Source: Paraburkholderia atlantica (lineage in GTDB: Bacteria > Pseudomonadota > Gammaproteobacteria > Burkholderiales > Burkholderiaceae). Taken from it: a DNA stretch of 48,079 nt. Below the pieces are notes generated by a model. That model worked only from the letters and a program-made list of their open reading frames with translations. It made no database searches and was not told the DNA's origin. Shown here piece by piece: positions 9,929-18,452 of the stretch. Both the position numbers and the translations under genes were made by a program. The DNA lies in the NCBI RefSeq assembly GCF_009362785.1, contig NZ_WHNQ01000041.1, positions 1-48,079 of the forward strand, in the 5' to 3' direction. The first letter of the stretch is position 1. Every line of letters begins with the position of its first letter.

Positions 9929-10917
9929 GTGGTTTGTTCCTGTTGGCGTGAGCGCAGGTCGATACGGCGTTCGATCCGGCCTAGCCGGACCACGGTGACG
10001 CCGGCGCGCAACTGGCGCAGCGACGGCATCACGAGCATGCAGTCGTCGTACGGCGTCGCGACCGGCTGGCCATCGGACCAGGCGATCACGGTGCCGGCGT
10101 GCTCGAACGTTTCGAGCCCGGTGTAGGGCCCCGCGAAGCGGAAGTCCATGCTCTTTGCAACGACCGGTTCGGTCACGCGGACGATGCGCATTTCGTCGGG
10201 CAGCGGCCTGATCCAGCCGGACGGCAGATCCGCCTCGTCGACGATGCCCGAGAGCAACAGAAAACGCGCGGTGCTGTCGCGCGCGACCGTCACCGCGCTG
10301 GCTTCCCAATGCTGGCCGCATTCGATGAGCAGCGCGTTCTTCGCGCTCGCGTCGTCGCCGAAGCCTTCGTAGTCGCGCATCCGGCGGCCTTCGGGATGGC
10401 CTTCGTCCTGGATCACGGTGGCGGGCGCGCCGAGCCGCTCGGCCAGTTCCGCGCCTTTGCGCAGCGGGCCCGCGACGATCAGCGGCGCGCTTTTTTCATG
10501 CATCGAATGCAGATCGAGCAGCAGGTCGACCGTGTCGATCACCGGCCGCATCGCGCGCGCACGATCGAGTTCGGACGAGCGCGCTGCAACGTCGTCGAGT
10601 TTCGCGGCGGTCCATACGCGATTGAAGTCCTGATCGACGAAGCGGGCCTTGTCGGGCATTGCCGGATCGAAGCGCGCGTAGGCGGCGACGTTCGCGAACG
10701 ACAGCGTGAGCTTGCCGCGGCGCGGCCGCAGCCCGCCGCGCAACAACGCGTCGACGGTGATCGCGCCGCACACTTCATTGCCGTGCGTGAGCGCGTTGAT
10801 CATCACGTGCGGCCCGGGTTGGCCGGAGTCGAACGTGTGCACGTATGCGATGCCGGTATTGCCGTCGGCGTGCGCCGAGATGTCCGGGAATTCGACTTCG
10901 ATCGGATAGGCTTGCAT
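9925..10917 (-). CDS. AstE/aspartoacylase-family zinc hydrolase
   Basis: A 330-residue M14-type amidohydrolase of the succinylglutamate desuccinylase/aspartoacylase family. The zinc site is visible: His and Glu in NALTHGNEVCG, and the third ligand in LLDLHSMH. RFVDQDFNRVW carries the substrate-binding Asn-Arg pair. Relatives remove an acyl group from N-acyl amino acids. The start at ATG 10917 is chosen because family homology begins there. It lies two bases after the semialdehyde dehydrogenase stop and overlaps the cupin start by four bases, so the three genes are coupled. It suggests that the pathway handles an N-acylated intermediate. It is not close enough to ectoine-pathway DoeB to call that. 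Confidence 0.88.
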   Translation of the reverse strand: MQAYPIEVEFPDISAHADGNTGIAYVHTFDSGQPGPHVMINALTHGNEVCGAITVDALLRGGLRPRRGKLTLSFANVAAYARFDPAMPDKARFVDQDFNRVWTAAKLDDVAARSSELDRARAMRPVIDTVDLLLDLHSMHEKSAPLIVAGPLRKGAELAERLGAPATVIQDEGHPEGRRMRDYEGFGDDASAKNALLIECGQHWEASAVTVARDSTARFLLLSGIVDEADLPSGWIRPLPDEMRIVRVTEPVVAKSMDFRFAGPYTGLETFEHAGTVIAWSDGQPVATPYDDCMLVMPSLRQLRAGVTVVRLGRIERRIDLRSRQQEQTT

Positions 10918-10919
10918 GT

Positions 10920-12398
10920 TTACTCCAGTCCTCCCTGACACAGATACTTGATCGACAGATAGTCATCCAGTCCGTACTTCGATCCTTCGCGACCATAGCC
11001 GGATTCCTTCACGCCGCCGAACGGCGCCGCCTCCGAGGCGAGCGCGCCTTCGTTGATGCCGACGATACCCGCTTCCAGCGCGCGCGACACGCGCTCGATA
11101 CGGCGCATGCTCTCGCTATAGAAATACGACGCGAGCCCGAACGGCGTGTCGTTCGCGGCCTGCACCGCTTCCTGCTCGCTGTCGAACGGGAACAGCGGCA
11201 CGACCGGGCCGAAGGTTTCCTCGCCGCACAACGCCATCGACGCCGTGGCGTTGCCCAGCACCGTGGGCGCGTAGTAGTGCGGTCCCAGCTCGGTGAGCCG
11301 TCGTCCGCCGGTCAGCACGAGCGCGCCATTCGCGAGCGCGTCGTCGACATGACGCGCGATCTTGTCCACGGCCCGTTCGTTGATCATGGGGCCGATCTGC
11401 GAAGCGGGATCGCTCGCGGGGCCGACCCGCAGCTCGGCCACCTTCGCGCACAGCAGCGCGGAGAAATGCTCGTAGACACCGCGCTGCACGTACACGCGGT
11501 TCGGGCACACGCAGGTCTGCCCGCCATTGCGGAACTTCGCGGCGAGCAGGCCATTGGCCGCGGCATCGAGGTCGGCGTCGTCGAATACGATGAAGGGCGC
11601 ATTGCCGCCGAGTTCCAGAGAAAGCTTCTTCAGCGTGCCAGCCGATTCACGCGCGAGGTGCTTGCCGACGGGCGTCGATCCGGTGAACGTGATCTTGCGC
11701 ACGCGGCGGTCGGCGAGCCATTCGCCGACCGTCTCCGCCGCGCCGGCGCGCGAGGCCGAGATCAGGTTGAGCACGCCGGCTGGCACGCCCGCCTCGTGCG
11801 CCAGCATCACCAGCGCGATGGCGGTGAGCGGCGTGTCTTCAGCGGGCTTCGCGACGACCGTGCAGCCTGCCGCGAGCGCCGGCGCGATCTTGCGCGCGAT
11901 CATCGCGAGCGGAAAATTCCACGGCGTGATCGCGGCGACGATGCCGATCGGTTCCTTGATCGCACTCATGCGTTTGCCACGCTGCTGCTGTGGAATCAGA
12001 TCGCCGTAGATGCGGGTGGCTTCGTCGGCGAACCACGCGACGTACGACGCGCCATAGCTGACCTCGCCGCGCCCTTCAGCGAGCGGCTTGCCTTGTTCGA
12101 GCGAAATCAGCGCGCCGAGCGCGTCGCGATTCGCGACGATCAGCGCGTGCCAGCGGTGCAGCACGGCTGCGCGTTCGCTCGCGAGCCTTGTACGCCATGC
12201 GGGCAGCGCCTTGGCGGCGGCGTCGGTGGCGGCGCGCGCGTCGCTGGGACCGCTGTCGGCCACCTCGGCGATCAGCTTGCCGGTTGCCGGATCGGTGACC
12301 GCGAAGCGGCGGCCGCTCGCGGCCGCGACCCACTCGCCGTTGATGAAGTTGTCCGTGCGGATCAGCGCGCGGGCCTGTTGTTCGAGATTCGTGCTCAT
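10920..12398 (-). CDS. gabD: NAD(P)+ semialdehyde dehydrogenase (GabD-like)
   Basis: A 492-residue class I aldehyde dehydrogenase. Key features: AAITPWNFPLAM, ITFTGSTPVGK (cofactor binding), the general-base Glu in LELGGNAPFIV, and the nucleophile Cys296 in GGQTCVCPNR, with a second Cys two residues on as in bacterial succinate-semialdehyde dehydrogenases, where that pair can form a redox-switch disulfide. The likely reaction is succinate semialdehyde (or a close analogue) to succinate. The start ATG at 12398 follows a GGAG box. It is the fourth gene of the leftward operon. Substrate could be another dicarboxylic semialdehyde given the neighbouring oxidases. Confidence 0.9.
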   Translation of the reverse strand: MSTNLEQQARALIRTDNFINGEWVAAASGRRFAVTDPATGKLIAEVADSGPSDARAATDAAAKALPAWRTRLASERAAVLHRWHALIVANRDALGALISLEQGKPLAEGRGEVSYGASYVAWFADEATRIYGDLIPQQQRGKRMSAIKEPIGIVAAITPWNFPLAMIARKIAPALAAGCTVVAKPAEDTPLTAIALVMLAHEAGVPAGVLNLISASRAGAAETVGEWLADRRVRKITFTGSTPVGKHLARESAGTLKKLSLELGGNAPFIVFDDADLDAAANGLLAAKFRNGGQTCVCPNRVYVQRGVYEHFSALLCAKVAELRVGPASDPASQIGPMINERAVDKIARHVDDALANGALVLTGGRRLTELGPHYYAPTVLGNATASMALCGEETFGPVVPLFPFDSEQEAVQAANDTPFGLASYFYSESMRRIERVSRALEAGIVGINEGALASEAAPFGGVKESGYGREGSKYGLDDYLSIKYLCQGGLE

Positions 12399-12487
12399 CT
12401 GGGGTCTCCAGTGCGGTTGGCGTGCGACGGCGGAGCGCCCGACACGCGCCGGGCAGTCAGGCCGTCTGCGCTGTCAGTGATCGGTGC

Positions 12488-13582
12488 CTATCGACGGCTC
12501 GCGCTGGCGACGCGCGCCGCGATCGCCGCGCCGACTTCCTTGGTCGATGCGCTGCCGCCCAGGTCGCCCGTGCGCGGGCCGTCCTTCAGCACCTGCGTGA
12601 TCGCGGCGACGATCGAGTCATGCGCATCGCGCTCGACGCCCGCGCCGTTGCCGAGAAAGTCGAGCATCATCGCGGCCGACCAGATCATCGCGACCGGATT
12701 GGCGATGCCCTTGCCGGCGATGTCGGGCGCCGAACCGTGGACCGGCTCGAACAGCGATGGAAAGCGCCGGTCGGGATTCAGGTTGCCTGACGGCGCAATG
12801 CCGATCGTTCCGGTGCACGCCGGACCGAGGTCGGAGAGGATGTCGCCGAACAAATTCGACGCGACCACCACGTCGAAACGGTCGGGGTTCAGCACGAAGC
12901 GCGCGCACAGAATGTCGATGTGCTGACGGTCCATTTTCACGTCGGGGTAGCGCGCGGCCATTTCATCGGCGCGCGCATCCCACCACGGCATGCTGATCGC
13001 GATACCGTTGCTCTTCGTCGCAACCGTGATCTTCTTCGCGCGGCGCCGCGCCAGCTCGAACGCGAACTTCATCACGCGCTCGGTGCCGTGGCGCGTGAAG
13101 ATCGACTGCTGCATCACGACTTCGCGCTCGGTGCCCTCGAACATCGTGCCGCCCACAGACGAATACTCGCCTTCGGTGTTCTCGCGCACGATCATGAAGT
13201 CGATATCGCCGGGCTTGCGGTTGGCGAGCGGGCTGGGCACGCCCTCGAACAGGCGAGCGGGGCGCAGGTTCACGTACTGGTCGAATTCGCGGCGGAACTT
13301 CAGCAGCGACCCCCACAGCGAAATATGGTCGGGCACCTTGTCGGGCCAGCCGACCGCGCCGAACAGAATCGCATCGCAGTCCTGCAACTGCTGCTTCCAG
13401 TCCTCGGGCATCATCTGGCCATATTGCGCGTAGTAGTCGCACGACGCCCATTCGATATGTCGGTAGTCGATGCCGATGTCGAAGCGCTGGCAGGCGGCGT
13501 CCAGCACGCGCAGGCCTTCGGGCATCACTTCGGTGCCGATGCCGTCGCCGGGAATGACGGCAATGCGGTATTTGCGGGTCAT
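12488..13582 (-). CDS. ttuC: Tartrate / D-malate-type beta-decarboxylating dehydrogenase
   Basis: A 364-residue member of the isocitrate/isopropylmalate dehydrogenase family. AVIPGDGIGTEVM starts the fold, and WGSLLKFRREFDQYVNLRPAR is the substrate-binding arginine segment with the SLLKFR form typical of TtuC and DmlA. RENTEGEYSSVGG and SNLFGDILSDLG carry the metal-binding Asp region, and EPVHGSAPDIAGKGIANP the NAD-binding end. Expected reaction: NAD-dependent oxidation and decarboxylation of a 2-hydroxy dicarboxylic acid such as D-malate or tartrate. Start ATG 13582 has AGGAGA upstream. Within this operon it may process a hydroxyacid product of amine breakdown; exact substrate unknown. Confidence 0.88.
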   Translation of the reverse strand: MTRKYRIAVIPGDGIGTEVMPEGLRVLDAACQRFDIGIDYRHIEWASCDYYAQYGQMMPEDWKQQLQDCDAILFGAVGWPDKVPDHISLWGSLLKFRREFDQYVNLRPARLFEGVPSPLANRKPGDIDFMIVRENTEGEYSSVGGTMFEGTEREVVMQQSIFTRHGTERVMKFAFELARRRAKKITVATKSNGIAISMPWWDARADEMAARYPDVKMDRQHIDILCARFVLNPDRFDVVVASNLFGDILSDLGPACTGTIGIAPSGNLNPDRRFPSLFEPVHGSAPDIAGKGIANPVAMIWSAAMMLDFLGNGAGVERDAHDSIVAAITQVLKDGPRTGDLGGSASTKEVGAAIAARVASASRR

Positions 13583-13676
13583 ACGTGTCTCTCCTTGCGT
13601 TGATCGCGCGCTGTCTGCCGGCACCGCGCGGATCGCCAATTGGGGGTGCGTTCTCGTGTCGGGCCGTGCATCGGTA

Positions 13677-14600
13677 TCAGTAGCCGCGAGTCCGGTCGAT
13701 CAGGCCGTTCATGCGCTCACCGGCGCGATGCAGACGCAGGTTTTCCAGCACCGCATCGACAGCCGATTCGGGCCGCGTCGCGCTCGCGATATGCGGCGTG
13801 ATGCGCACGCGCGGCTGGGTCCACAGCGGATGGTCCGTGGGCAGCGGCTCGGGGTCGGTGACGTCGAGCACCGCGCTATGAATCTGCCCGCTTTGCAGCG
13901 CGTCGAGCAGATCGCCGCTGACGAGTTGCGCTCCGCGCCCAACGTGCACCAGCGACGCGCCTCGTGGCAGCCTGTCGAACACCCGGCGGCACAGCAGCCC
14001 GCGCGTCGCGTCCGTCAGCGGCAGCAGGCAGATCAGCACGTCGGTGCGGGCCAGCATCGCATCGAGCCCGGCCTCGCCCGCATAGCAGGCGACACCTTCG
14101 ATGTCGTGCTGCGAGCGGCTCCAGCCCGCGCAGGCAAAGCCGAACAGCCGCAAACGCTCGAGTACCGCGGTGCCGAGCATGCCGAGGCCGAGCACACCGA
14201 TGCGGCGCGACGCGGCGGCGCAGAGCGGCAACGGCTGCCAGGCGCGCGCCTGCTGTTGCAACGCGTAGTCGAACAGATCGCGGTGAATCGCCAGCACCGC
14301 CTCGGTCACATACTCGACCATGCCTTCGACGATGCCCGGTTCGAGCATGCGCACCACCGGCAGATGCGCTGGAATCTGCGACAGGTCCAACTGATCGACG
14401 CCCGCGCCGACCGAGAACACGACTTCGAGATTCGGCAGCGTGAGCGCGAGGTCGCCCGGCTGCCACGCGACCAGATAGCGCACGGCCGCGCGATCACCGA
14501 GGTCCGGCCAGACGCGGAACTGGATCTCGGGCGCGAGCTGCGCGAAGCGCTCGGCCCATAACGCGCCACGCACCGGATCGGCCTTGTAGAGGACCGTCAT
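13677..14600 (-). CDS. D-2-hydroxyacid dehydrogenase (GhrA-like glyoxylate/hydroxypyruvate reductase)
   Basis: A 307-residue NAD(P)-dependent enzyme. The Rossmann motif reads RRIGVLGLGMLGTAVLERL. The catalytic Arg is in LVHVGRGAQLV, the acid in LDVTDPEPLP and the His in VRITPHIASATRP. Length and the LEPGIVEGMVEYV segment match the GhrA subgroup. Such enzymes interconvert 2-oxo acids and D-2-hydroxy acids in the cytoplasm. It follows the GNAT gene by six bases, so it is in the same transcript. With the tartrate/D-malate-type dehydrogenase after it, a 2-oxo acid to D-hydroxy acid to decarboxylation route is conceivable, but this is inference. Confidence 0.88.
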   Translation of the reverse strand: MTVLYKADPVRGALWAERFAQLAPEIQFRVWPDLGDRAAVRYLVAWQPGDLALTLPNLEVVFSVGAGVDQLDLSQIPAHLPVVRMLEPGIVEGMVEYVTEAVLAIHRDLFDYALQQQARAWQPLPLCAAASRRIGVLGLGMLGTAVLERLRLFGFACAGWSRSQHDIEGVACYAGEAGLDAMLARTDVLICLLPLTDATRGLLCRRVFDRLPRGASLVHVGRGAQLVSGDLLDALQSGQIHSAVLDVTDPEPLPTDHPLWTQPRVRITPHIASATRPESAVDAVLENLRLHRAGERMNGLIDRTRGY

Positions 14601-14606
14601 CGCCGT

Positions 14607-15488
14607 TTATGCCATCGCCTGATTGATGATGCCGTATGCGCGCCAGGTCGGGTCGGGGGCCGCCTCGCGCGCGTCGGCAGAAGCGTTGCGCACCATCTTT
14701 TCGACCGAATCGACGCGCGTCAGGCCGAGGCTCGTCAGCCAGTCGTTGATGCCGGCGTCACCCGGCACGTCGATCCGCACGAAATCGCCGGCATGCTGCG
14801 CGAGCCAGTACGAGATCAGTGAGCGGGCGCGCAGATCGTCGGCGGAGCGTTGCGCGACGACCGGCCCGATCGAGTAGCCGCGTCCGAACGGGCGGAACAG
14901 CGAGAAACCGAGCACTTCGCCGTCGCGTTCGAGCACCACGGCTTGCGAGAATTCGAGCAGCGACGGGATCGTCGCGCTGCGCTCGAGGCCACTCGCACGC
15001 GACGCGATTTCGATCAGGCGGGGCGTGTCCGCGGGCGTCGCCGCGCGCAGATGCTCGCCGGGCGGCGGCGCGACGGCGGCCACGCTGCCAGGCGTTCCCT
15101 GATGCTGGGTGAGTGCGCCGCAGGCGACGAAGCCCAGCTTTTCGTAAAGCGGCTTGCCGGCGACCGTTGCATGCAGGAAGGTCACGCGGTTGCCGAGTTC
15201 TTCGAGCACCAGTTCCATCAGCTTGCGGCCGATGCCGCGTCCCTGTTCGTCCGGCGACACGATCACGAGGCCCAGCGTGCCCCGGTCGGCGCCGAATTTC
15301 CAGCACAGCGCGGTGCCGATCACGGTGCCGTTGTCTTCGGCGACGAAGCCGCATCCGGCGTCGTACATGAAGCGCCAGTCCTCGGCGCGGTGCGGCCAAC
15401 GCACCGCAACTGAGAGGCGATGCGCGGCCGCGATGTCGTCGAAGGTGAAACGGCGGTAGCCTGGCGATTTCTTCACTATTTTGGACAC
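14607..15488 (-). CDS. Tandem-GNAT acetyltransferase-like protein
   Basis: 293 residues with two GNAT-like halves. The N-terminal half has a full acetyl-CoA loop (SPDEQGRGIGRKLMELVL) and YEKLGFVACG. The C-terminal half (about 150-270) is a degenerate GNAT fold with SLFRPFGRGYSIGPVVA. It starts at GTG 15488 with an AGGAG box. It is the first gene of the leftward operon, divergent from the XRE-cupin gene. A paralogue of the same layout lies at 28407-29297. It probably acetylates an amino-containing intermediate or toxic analogue, which would pair with the AstE-like deacylase downstream; that link is inference. Confidence 0.87.
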   Translation of the reverse strand: MSKIVKKSPGYRRFTFDDIAAAHRLSVAVRWPHRAEDWRFMYDAGCGFVAEDNGTVIGTALCWKFGADRGTLGLVIVSPDEQGRGIGRKLMELVLEELGNRVTFLHATVAGKPLYEKLGFVACGALTQHQGTPGSVAAVAPPPGEHLRAATPADTPRLIEIASRASGLERSATIPSLLEFSQAVVLERDGEVLGFSLFRPFGRGYSIGPVVAQRSADDLRARSLISYWLAQHAGDFVRIDVPGDAGINDWLTSLGLTRVDSVEKMVRNASADAREAAPDPTWRAYGIINQAMA

Positions 15489-15658
15489 TGCAAACTCCTG
15501 CTGGCGGCGTGGTCAGCCTAGACTTTCGCATTCCCAGCGCCCGCTTCATAGGACGATCTTTTTGTTATTGGGACGCGCGCGTGGTCGGGCTCGATTCGCG
15601 TCGGCCAGTCACCCGTAACGCAACCGCGCAGGTATTTTGTCGTTCACTCCGATGGTGC

Positions 15659-15671
15659 TATATTCAATATA
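15659..15671. promoter_or_regulatory. Palindromic AT-rich site in the divergent promoter region
   Basis: TATATTCAATATA is a perfect palindrome around a central C, standing out in GC-rich DNA between the leftward GNAT-led operon (15488) and the XRE-cupin gene (15779). Position and symmetry suggest an operator for the adjacent XRE-cupin repressor, possibly autoregulatory. It may also overlap an AT-rich -10 region. No experimental or comparative support is available here. Confidence 0.5.
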
Positions 15672-15778
15672 ATGATGGAAATGGCACGACCGTTTGGTGT
15701 GGTGAAGCGGCTGAAGCCTCTTCGCATGCCACGGCGCGTGTCCGGCACAACAACCGCAACGTCATCGACAGGAAACCC

Positions 15779-16393
15779 ATGCAGCGAACACAGATCAGCA
15801 GGAAGCGCGAGGCCGACCCGGGTCACGGCGACGTCGGCACTCGTCTGCGCGCGCTGCGCGTCGCGCAGGGGCTGTCGATCAACGAGCTGGCGATGCGCGC
15901 GGGCGTATCGGTAGGCACGGTCAGCCAGGTCGAGCGCAACAAGGCCAATCCGTCGGTGCGGATTCTCGAACGCCTGCGCCAGGCGTTGGAGGTTCCGCTC
16001 ACCGCGCTGCTCGAAGAAGACGACGCGGTCTCGGACCCGGTCACCGGCGATTTCGTGCGCAAGGCGGCCGAACGGCCGCTGTTCGAAGTCGGCACGAACG
16101 GCATGCAGAAAGAATTGTTGTCGCCGCACGGCGATCACGATTTGCAGATGATGATCATCATGCTGCCGGCCGGTTCCGGTTCGGAGGAAGTGCTGGTCGG
16201 CATCGGCGAGAAGGCGGGGCTGGTGCTGGAAGGCACTGTCGTGCTGAACGTCGGCGACCGGCGCTCCGAACTGCGCGCGGGCGACAGCTTCCAGTTCAAG
16301 AGCACGGTGCCGCACAGTGTGCGCAACGAAAGCAAGAAGACCGCGCGTTTGCTATGGATCATGAATACGCAGCCGCCCGTGATTCATCTTTGA
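15779..16393 (+). CDS. XRE-family transcriptional regulator with cupin domain
   Basis: 204 residues. An N-terminal helix-turn-helix (RLRALRVAQGLSINELAMRAGVS, then VGTVSQVERNKANPSVRIL, about 20-70) is joined to a C-terminal cupin sensor domain (about 110-195: LPAGSGSEEVLVGIGEKAGLVL and LRAGDSFQFKSTVPHSVRNES). This is the PuuR-like layout of regulators that respond to amino compounds. The ATG at 15779 has AGGAAA upstream and is preferred over earlier in-frame starts because homology begins there. It is divergent from the leftward operon and upstream of the aldehyde dehydrogenase operon, so it probably controls one or both. Effector unknown. Confidence 0.9.
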   Translation: MQRTQISRKREADPGHGDVGTRLRALRVAQGLSINELAMRAGVSVGTVSQVERNKANPSVRILERLRQALEVPLTALLEEDDAVSDPVTGDFVRKAAERPLFEVGTNGMQKELLSPHGDHDLQMMIIMLPAGSGSEEVLVGIGEKAGLVLEGTVVLNVGDRRSELRAGDSFQFKSTVPHSVRNESKKTARLLWIMNTQPPVIHL

Positions 16394-16852
16394 TCCGTCC
16401 GTAGTTCGAGCCGCGTGCCGTGTGGCGCGCGGCTCTGTCCTTCCTCTGTTTCCTCCGATCGTTCCGATGCGTCGCGTCCGGCTCACCTGGACCTCGGCTG
16501 ACGTCGACGCCTTTCCTTCCCTGTTGTCCTTTTCGGTTTTGCGTTGCACGAACGGGTGGACGTGACGCATGGCCTTGCTCGCCCGCCGCGCTCGCGCCGG
16601 GCTGTCGCTCGTGTGCGCCGGTGCCGCGGCGCCTTCTGCGCGGCAGGCAACCTATCGCAGCGCACAACGAACTTTTCACAAAGTTTATTTTTGACCACTA
16701 GTATTTCATTTGATGTTCATTAAAATGAACTTCATCCGATGTTCGTTCATTCGGTGGTCGCGATGGCGAACAGCAGTGCCGGGTGGTGCCGGAATCATCA
16801 GTGCGTTGACGCACGCCGCACCACACACTTGAACCTACTGATCAGGCCAGGC
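16394..16852. promoter_or_regulatory. Long 5' region of the aldehyde dehydrogenase operon, with an inverted repeat
   Basis: No gene is supported in this 459-base gap. At 16715-16730 a perfect inverted repeat GTTCATT-AA-AATGAAC occurs, and an additional half-site GTTCATT at 16745-16751 lies 30 bases, about three helical turns, from the first. The surrounding 16680-16755 is AT-rich, with a TTGACC at 16691 that could serve as a -35 box. Spacing of the repeats fits an operator for a dimeric repressor such as the XRE-cupin protein just upstream. Confidence 0.55.
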
Positions 16853-18346
16853 ATGTCCACTCCGTCACTCGATTTCAATCCTTCAGCCGTTCAGTTGCCG
16901 CAGGGGCATTTCATTGGCGGTGCGTACTATTCGGCGGACGAGGCGCAGATCGCCGTTCACCGGCCCTCGGATGGCGCTCTGCTCGGCCATGTGCCGGATG
17001 CGTCGGACGCGACCGTCGATTACGCAGTGAGCAATGCGCTTGCTGCATGGAAGACGAGCGGCTGGGGCACGCGTTCTCCGCGTGAACGCGCGAAGGTGCT
17101 GAGCCGCTGGGCCGAGCTGATCGATCGCGATGCGGTGAGCCTCGCCCAACTAGAGACGGTCAGCTCGACGCGCCCGGTGGCGGAAAGCTACGCGTCCGAC
17201 GTGCCGTTCACCGCCGAAGCGATCCGCTTTTTCGCGGAGCTGGCCGACAAGCTCGGTGGCGATATCGCGGCGACGCGCCGCGACAGTCTCGGCTTCATTG
17301 CATCGGAGCCGTACGGCGTGATCGGTGCGATCACGCCTTGGAATTTCCCGCTGTCGATGTGTTCATGGAAGTGCGGCCCCGCGCTCGCGGCGGGCAACGC
17401 GGTCGTGATGAAACCGTCGGAAATGACGCCTTATTCGACCCTGCGAATTGCGGAACTCGCGATCGAAGCCGGCATGCCGCCCGGCATCTTCAACGTAGTG
17501 AACGGCCGTGGCGCGACAGCGGGCGCGGCGCTGACGCGTCACCCGGGCATCTCGAAGATGAGCTTCACGGGTTCGACCCGCACGGGCGCCGCGATCATGA
17601 GCGACGCCGCGATGCACGGCACCAAGCCCGTCACGCTGGAACTCGGCGGCAAGAGCCCGCAACTGGTGTTCGAGCACGTGCGGGATCTCGAACATACGGC
17701 GCGCTGCGTCGCCCGCGGCTTTACGGCCAACGGCGGCCAGGCCTGCGTGGCGGGTACGCGGCTGATCGTGCACGAGCGCATCGCCGAGCCTCTGATCGCC
17801 GCGATTGAACGGCAACTGCAGCCGATCAAGCCTGGTCCGCTGTGGGACAGCCGCACCGCTTATTCGCCGATCATCAGCGCTGCCCAGGCGCGGCGCATCG
17901 AAGCGCTGGTCGAGCAGAGCCGCGAGGGCGGCGCAGAAGTGATCTTCGGCGGCGGCTTTTTCGAAGGCACCGCAGAAGGCTATTTCCACCGCCCCACACT
18001 GATCGCCAATGTGACTGCGGAGACACCCGCCGTGCGCGAGGAGCTGTTCGGCCCGGTGTTGACGGTACAGACATTCAAAGACGAGGAAGAGGGCATCGCG
18101 CTCGCCGCGCATCCGATCTACGGTCTCGCGGCGGGTGTCCATAGCAGCGACATCGGCCAGGCGCTGCGGGCGATGCGCCGCATCGCGGCGGGCACGATCT
18201 GGATCAACCGCTACGGCCGCAGCGGCGACATGATCATTCCGACCGGCGGCTTCGGCCAATCCGGTATCGGCAAGGATCTCGGCCGCGAGGCAATGGTGGC
18301 CAGCATGCGGCACAAGAGTGTGCTGATCGATTTCGAAACGTTGTGA
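16853..18346 (+). CDS. Aldehyde dehydrogenase (PuuC-like)
   Basis: A 497-residue class I NAD(P)-dependent aldehyde dehydrogenase. VIGAITPWNFPLSM, MSFTGSTRTGAAI (cofactor loop), general-base Glu263 in LELGGKSPQLV and nucleophile Cys298 in NGGQACVAGTR are all present. Unlike the GabD-like enzyme it has a single Cys at the active site, resembling gamma-glutamylaminobutyraldehyde and betaine-type dehydrogenases. ATG 16853 is chosen because the conserved sequence begins there; the ribosome binding site is weak. It leads the rightward operon and would oxidise the aldehyde released by the amine oxidases downstream. Exact aldehyde unknown. Confidence 0.9.
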   Translation: MSTPSLDFNPSAVQLPQGHFIGGAYYSADEAQIAVHRPSDGALLGHVPDASDATVDYAVSNALAAWKTSGWGTRSPRERAKVLSRWAELIDRDAVSLAQLETVSSTRPVAESYASDVPFTAEAIRFFAELADKLGGDIAATRRDSLGFIASEPYGVIGAITPWNFPLSMCSWKCGPALAAGNAVVMKPSEMTPYSTLRIAELAIEAGMPPGIFNVVNGRGATAGAALTRHPGISKMSFTGSTRTGAAIMSDAAMHGTKPVTLELGGKSPQLVFEHVRDLEHTARCVARGFTANGGQACVAGTRLIVHERIAEPLIAAIERQLQPIKPGPLWDSRTAYSPIISAAQARRIEALVEQSREGGAEVIFGGGFFEGTAEGYFHRPTLIANVTAETPAVREELFGPVLTVQTFKDEEEGIALAAHPIYGLAAGVHSSDIGQALRAMRRIAAGTIWINRYGRSGDMIIPTGGFGQSGIGKDLGREAMVASMRHKSVLIDFETL

Positions 18347-18452
18347 ACAATCGCGCTACACCGGCTTTACGCAAGCAGCAACCGCATTGATTCAACCCGC
18401 AACTGAACCCCGAGCCTGCGAACAGGTTCGCCACGACGACAGGATGTTGACC

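Noticed and set aside
9925..10917. Assigning the region to ectoine degradation (DoeB, DoeC, DoeD, DoeX)
   Set aside because: An AstE-like hydrolase, semialdehyde dehydrogenase, aminotransferase and Lrp regulator occur, but there is no ectoine hydrolase (DoeA), the genes are in separate operons, and the hydrolase does not resemble DoeB closely.
10845..12926. A 693-codon open frame on the plus strand
   Set aside because: It lies antisense to the GabD-like and tartrate/D-malate-type dehydrogenase genes, is rich in Arg and Ala with no family motifs, and is explained by GC-rich codon use on the real strand.
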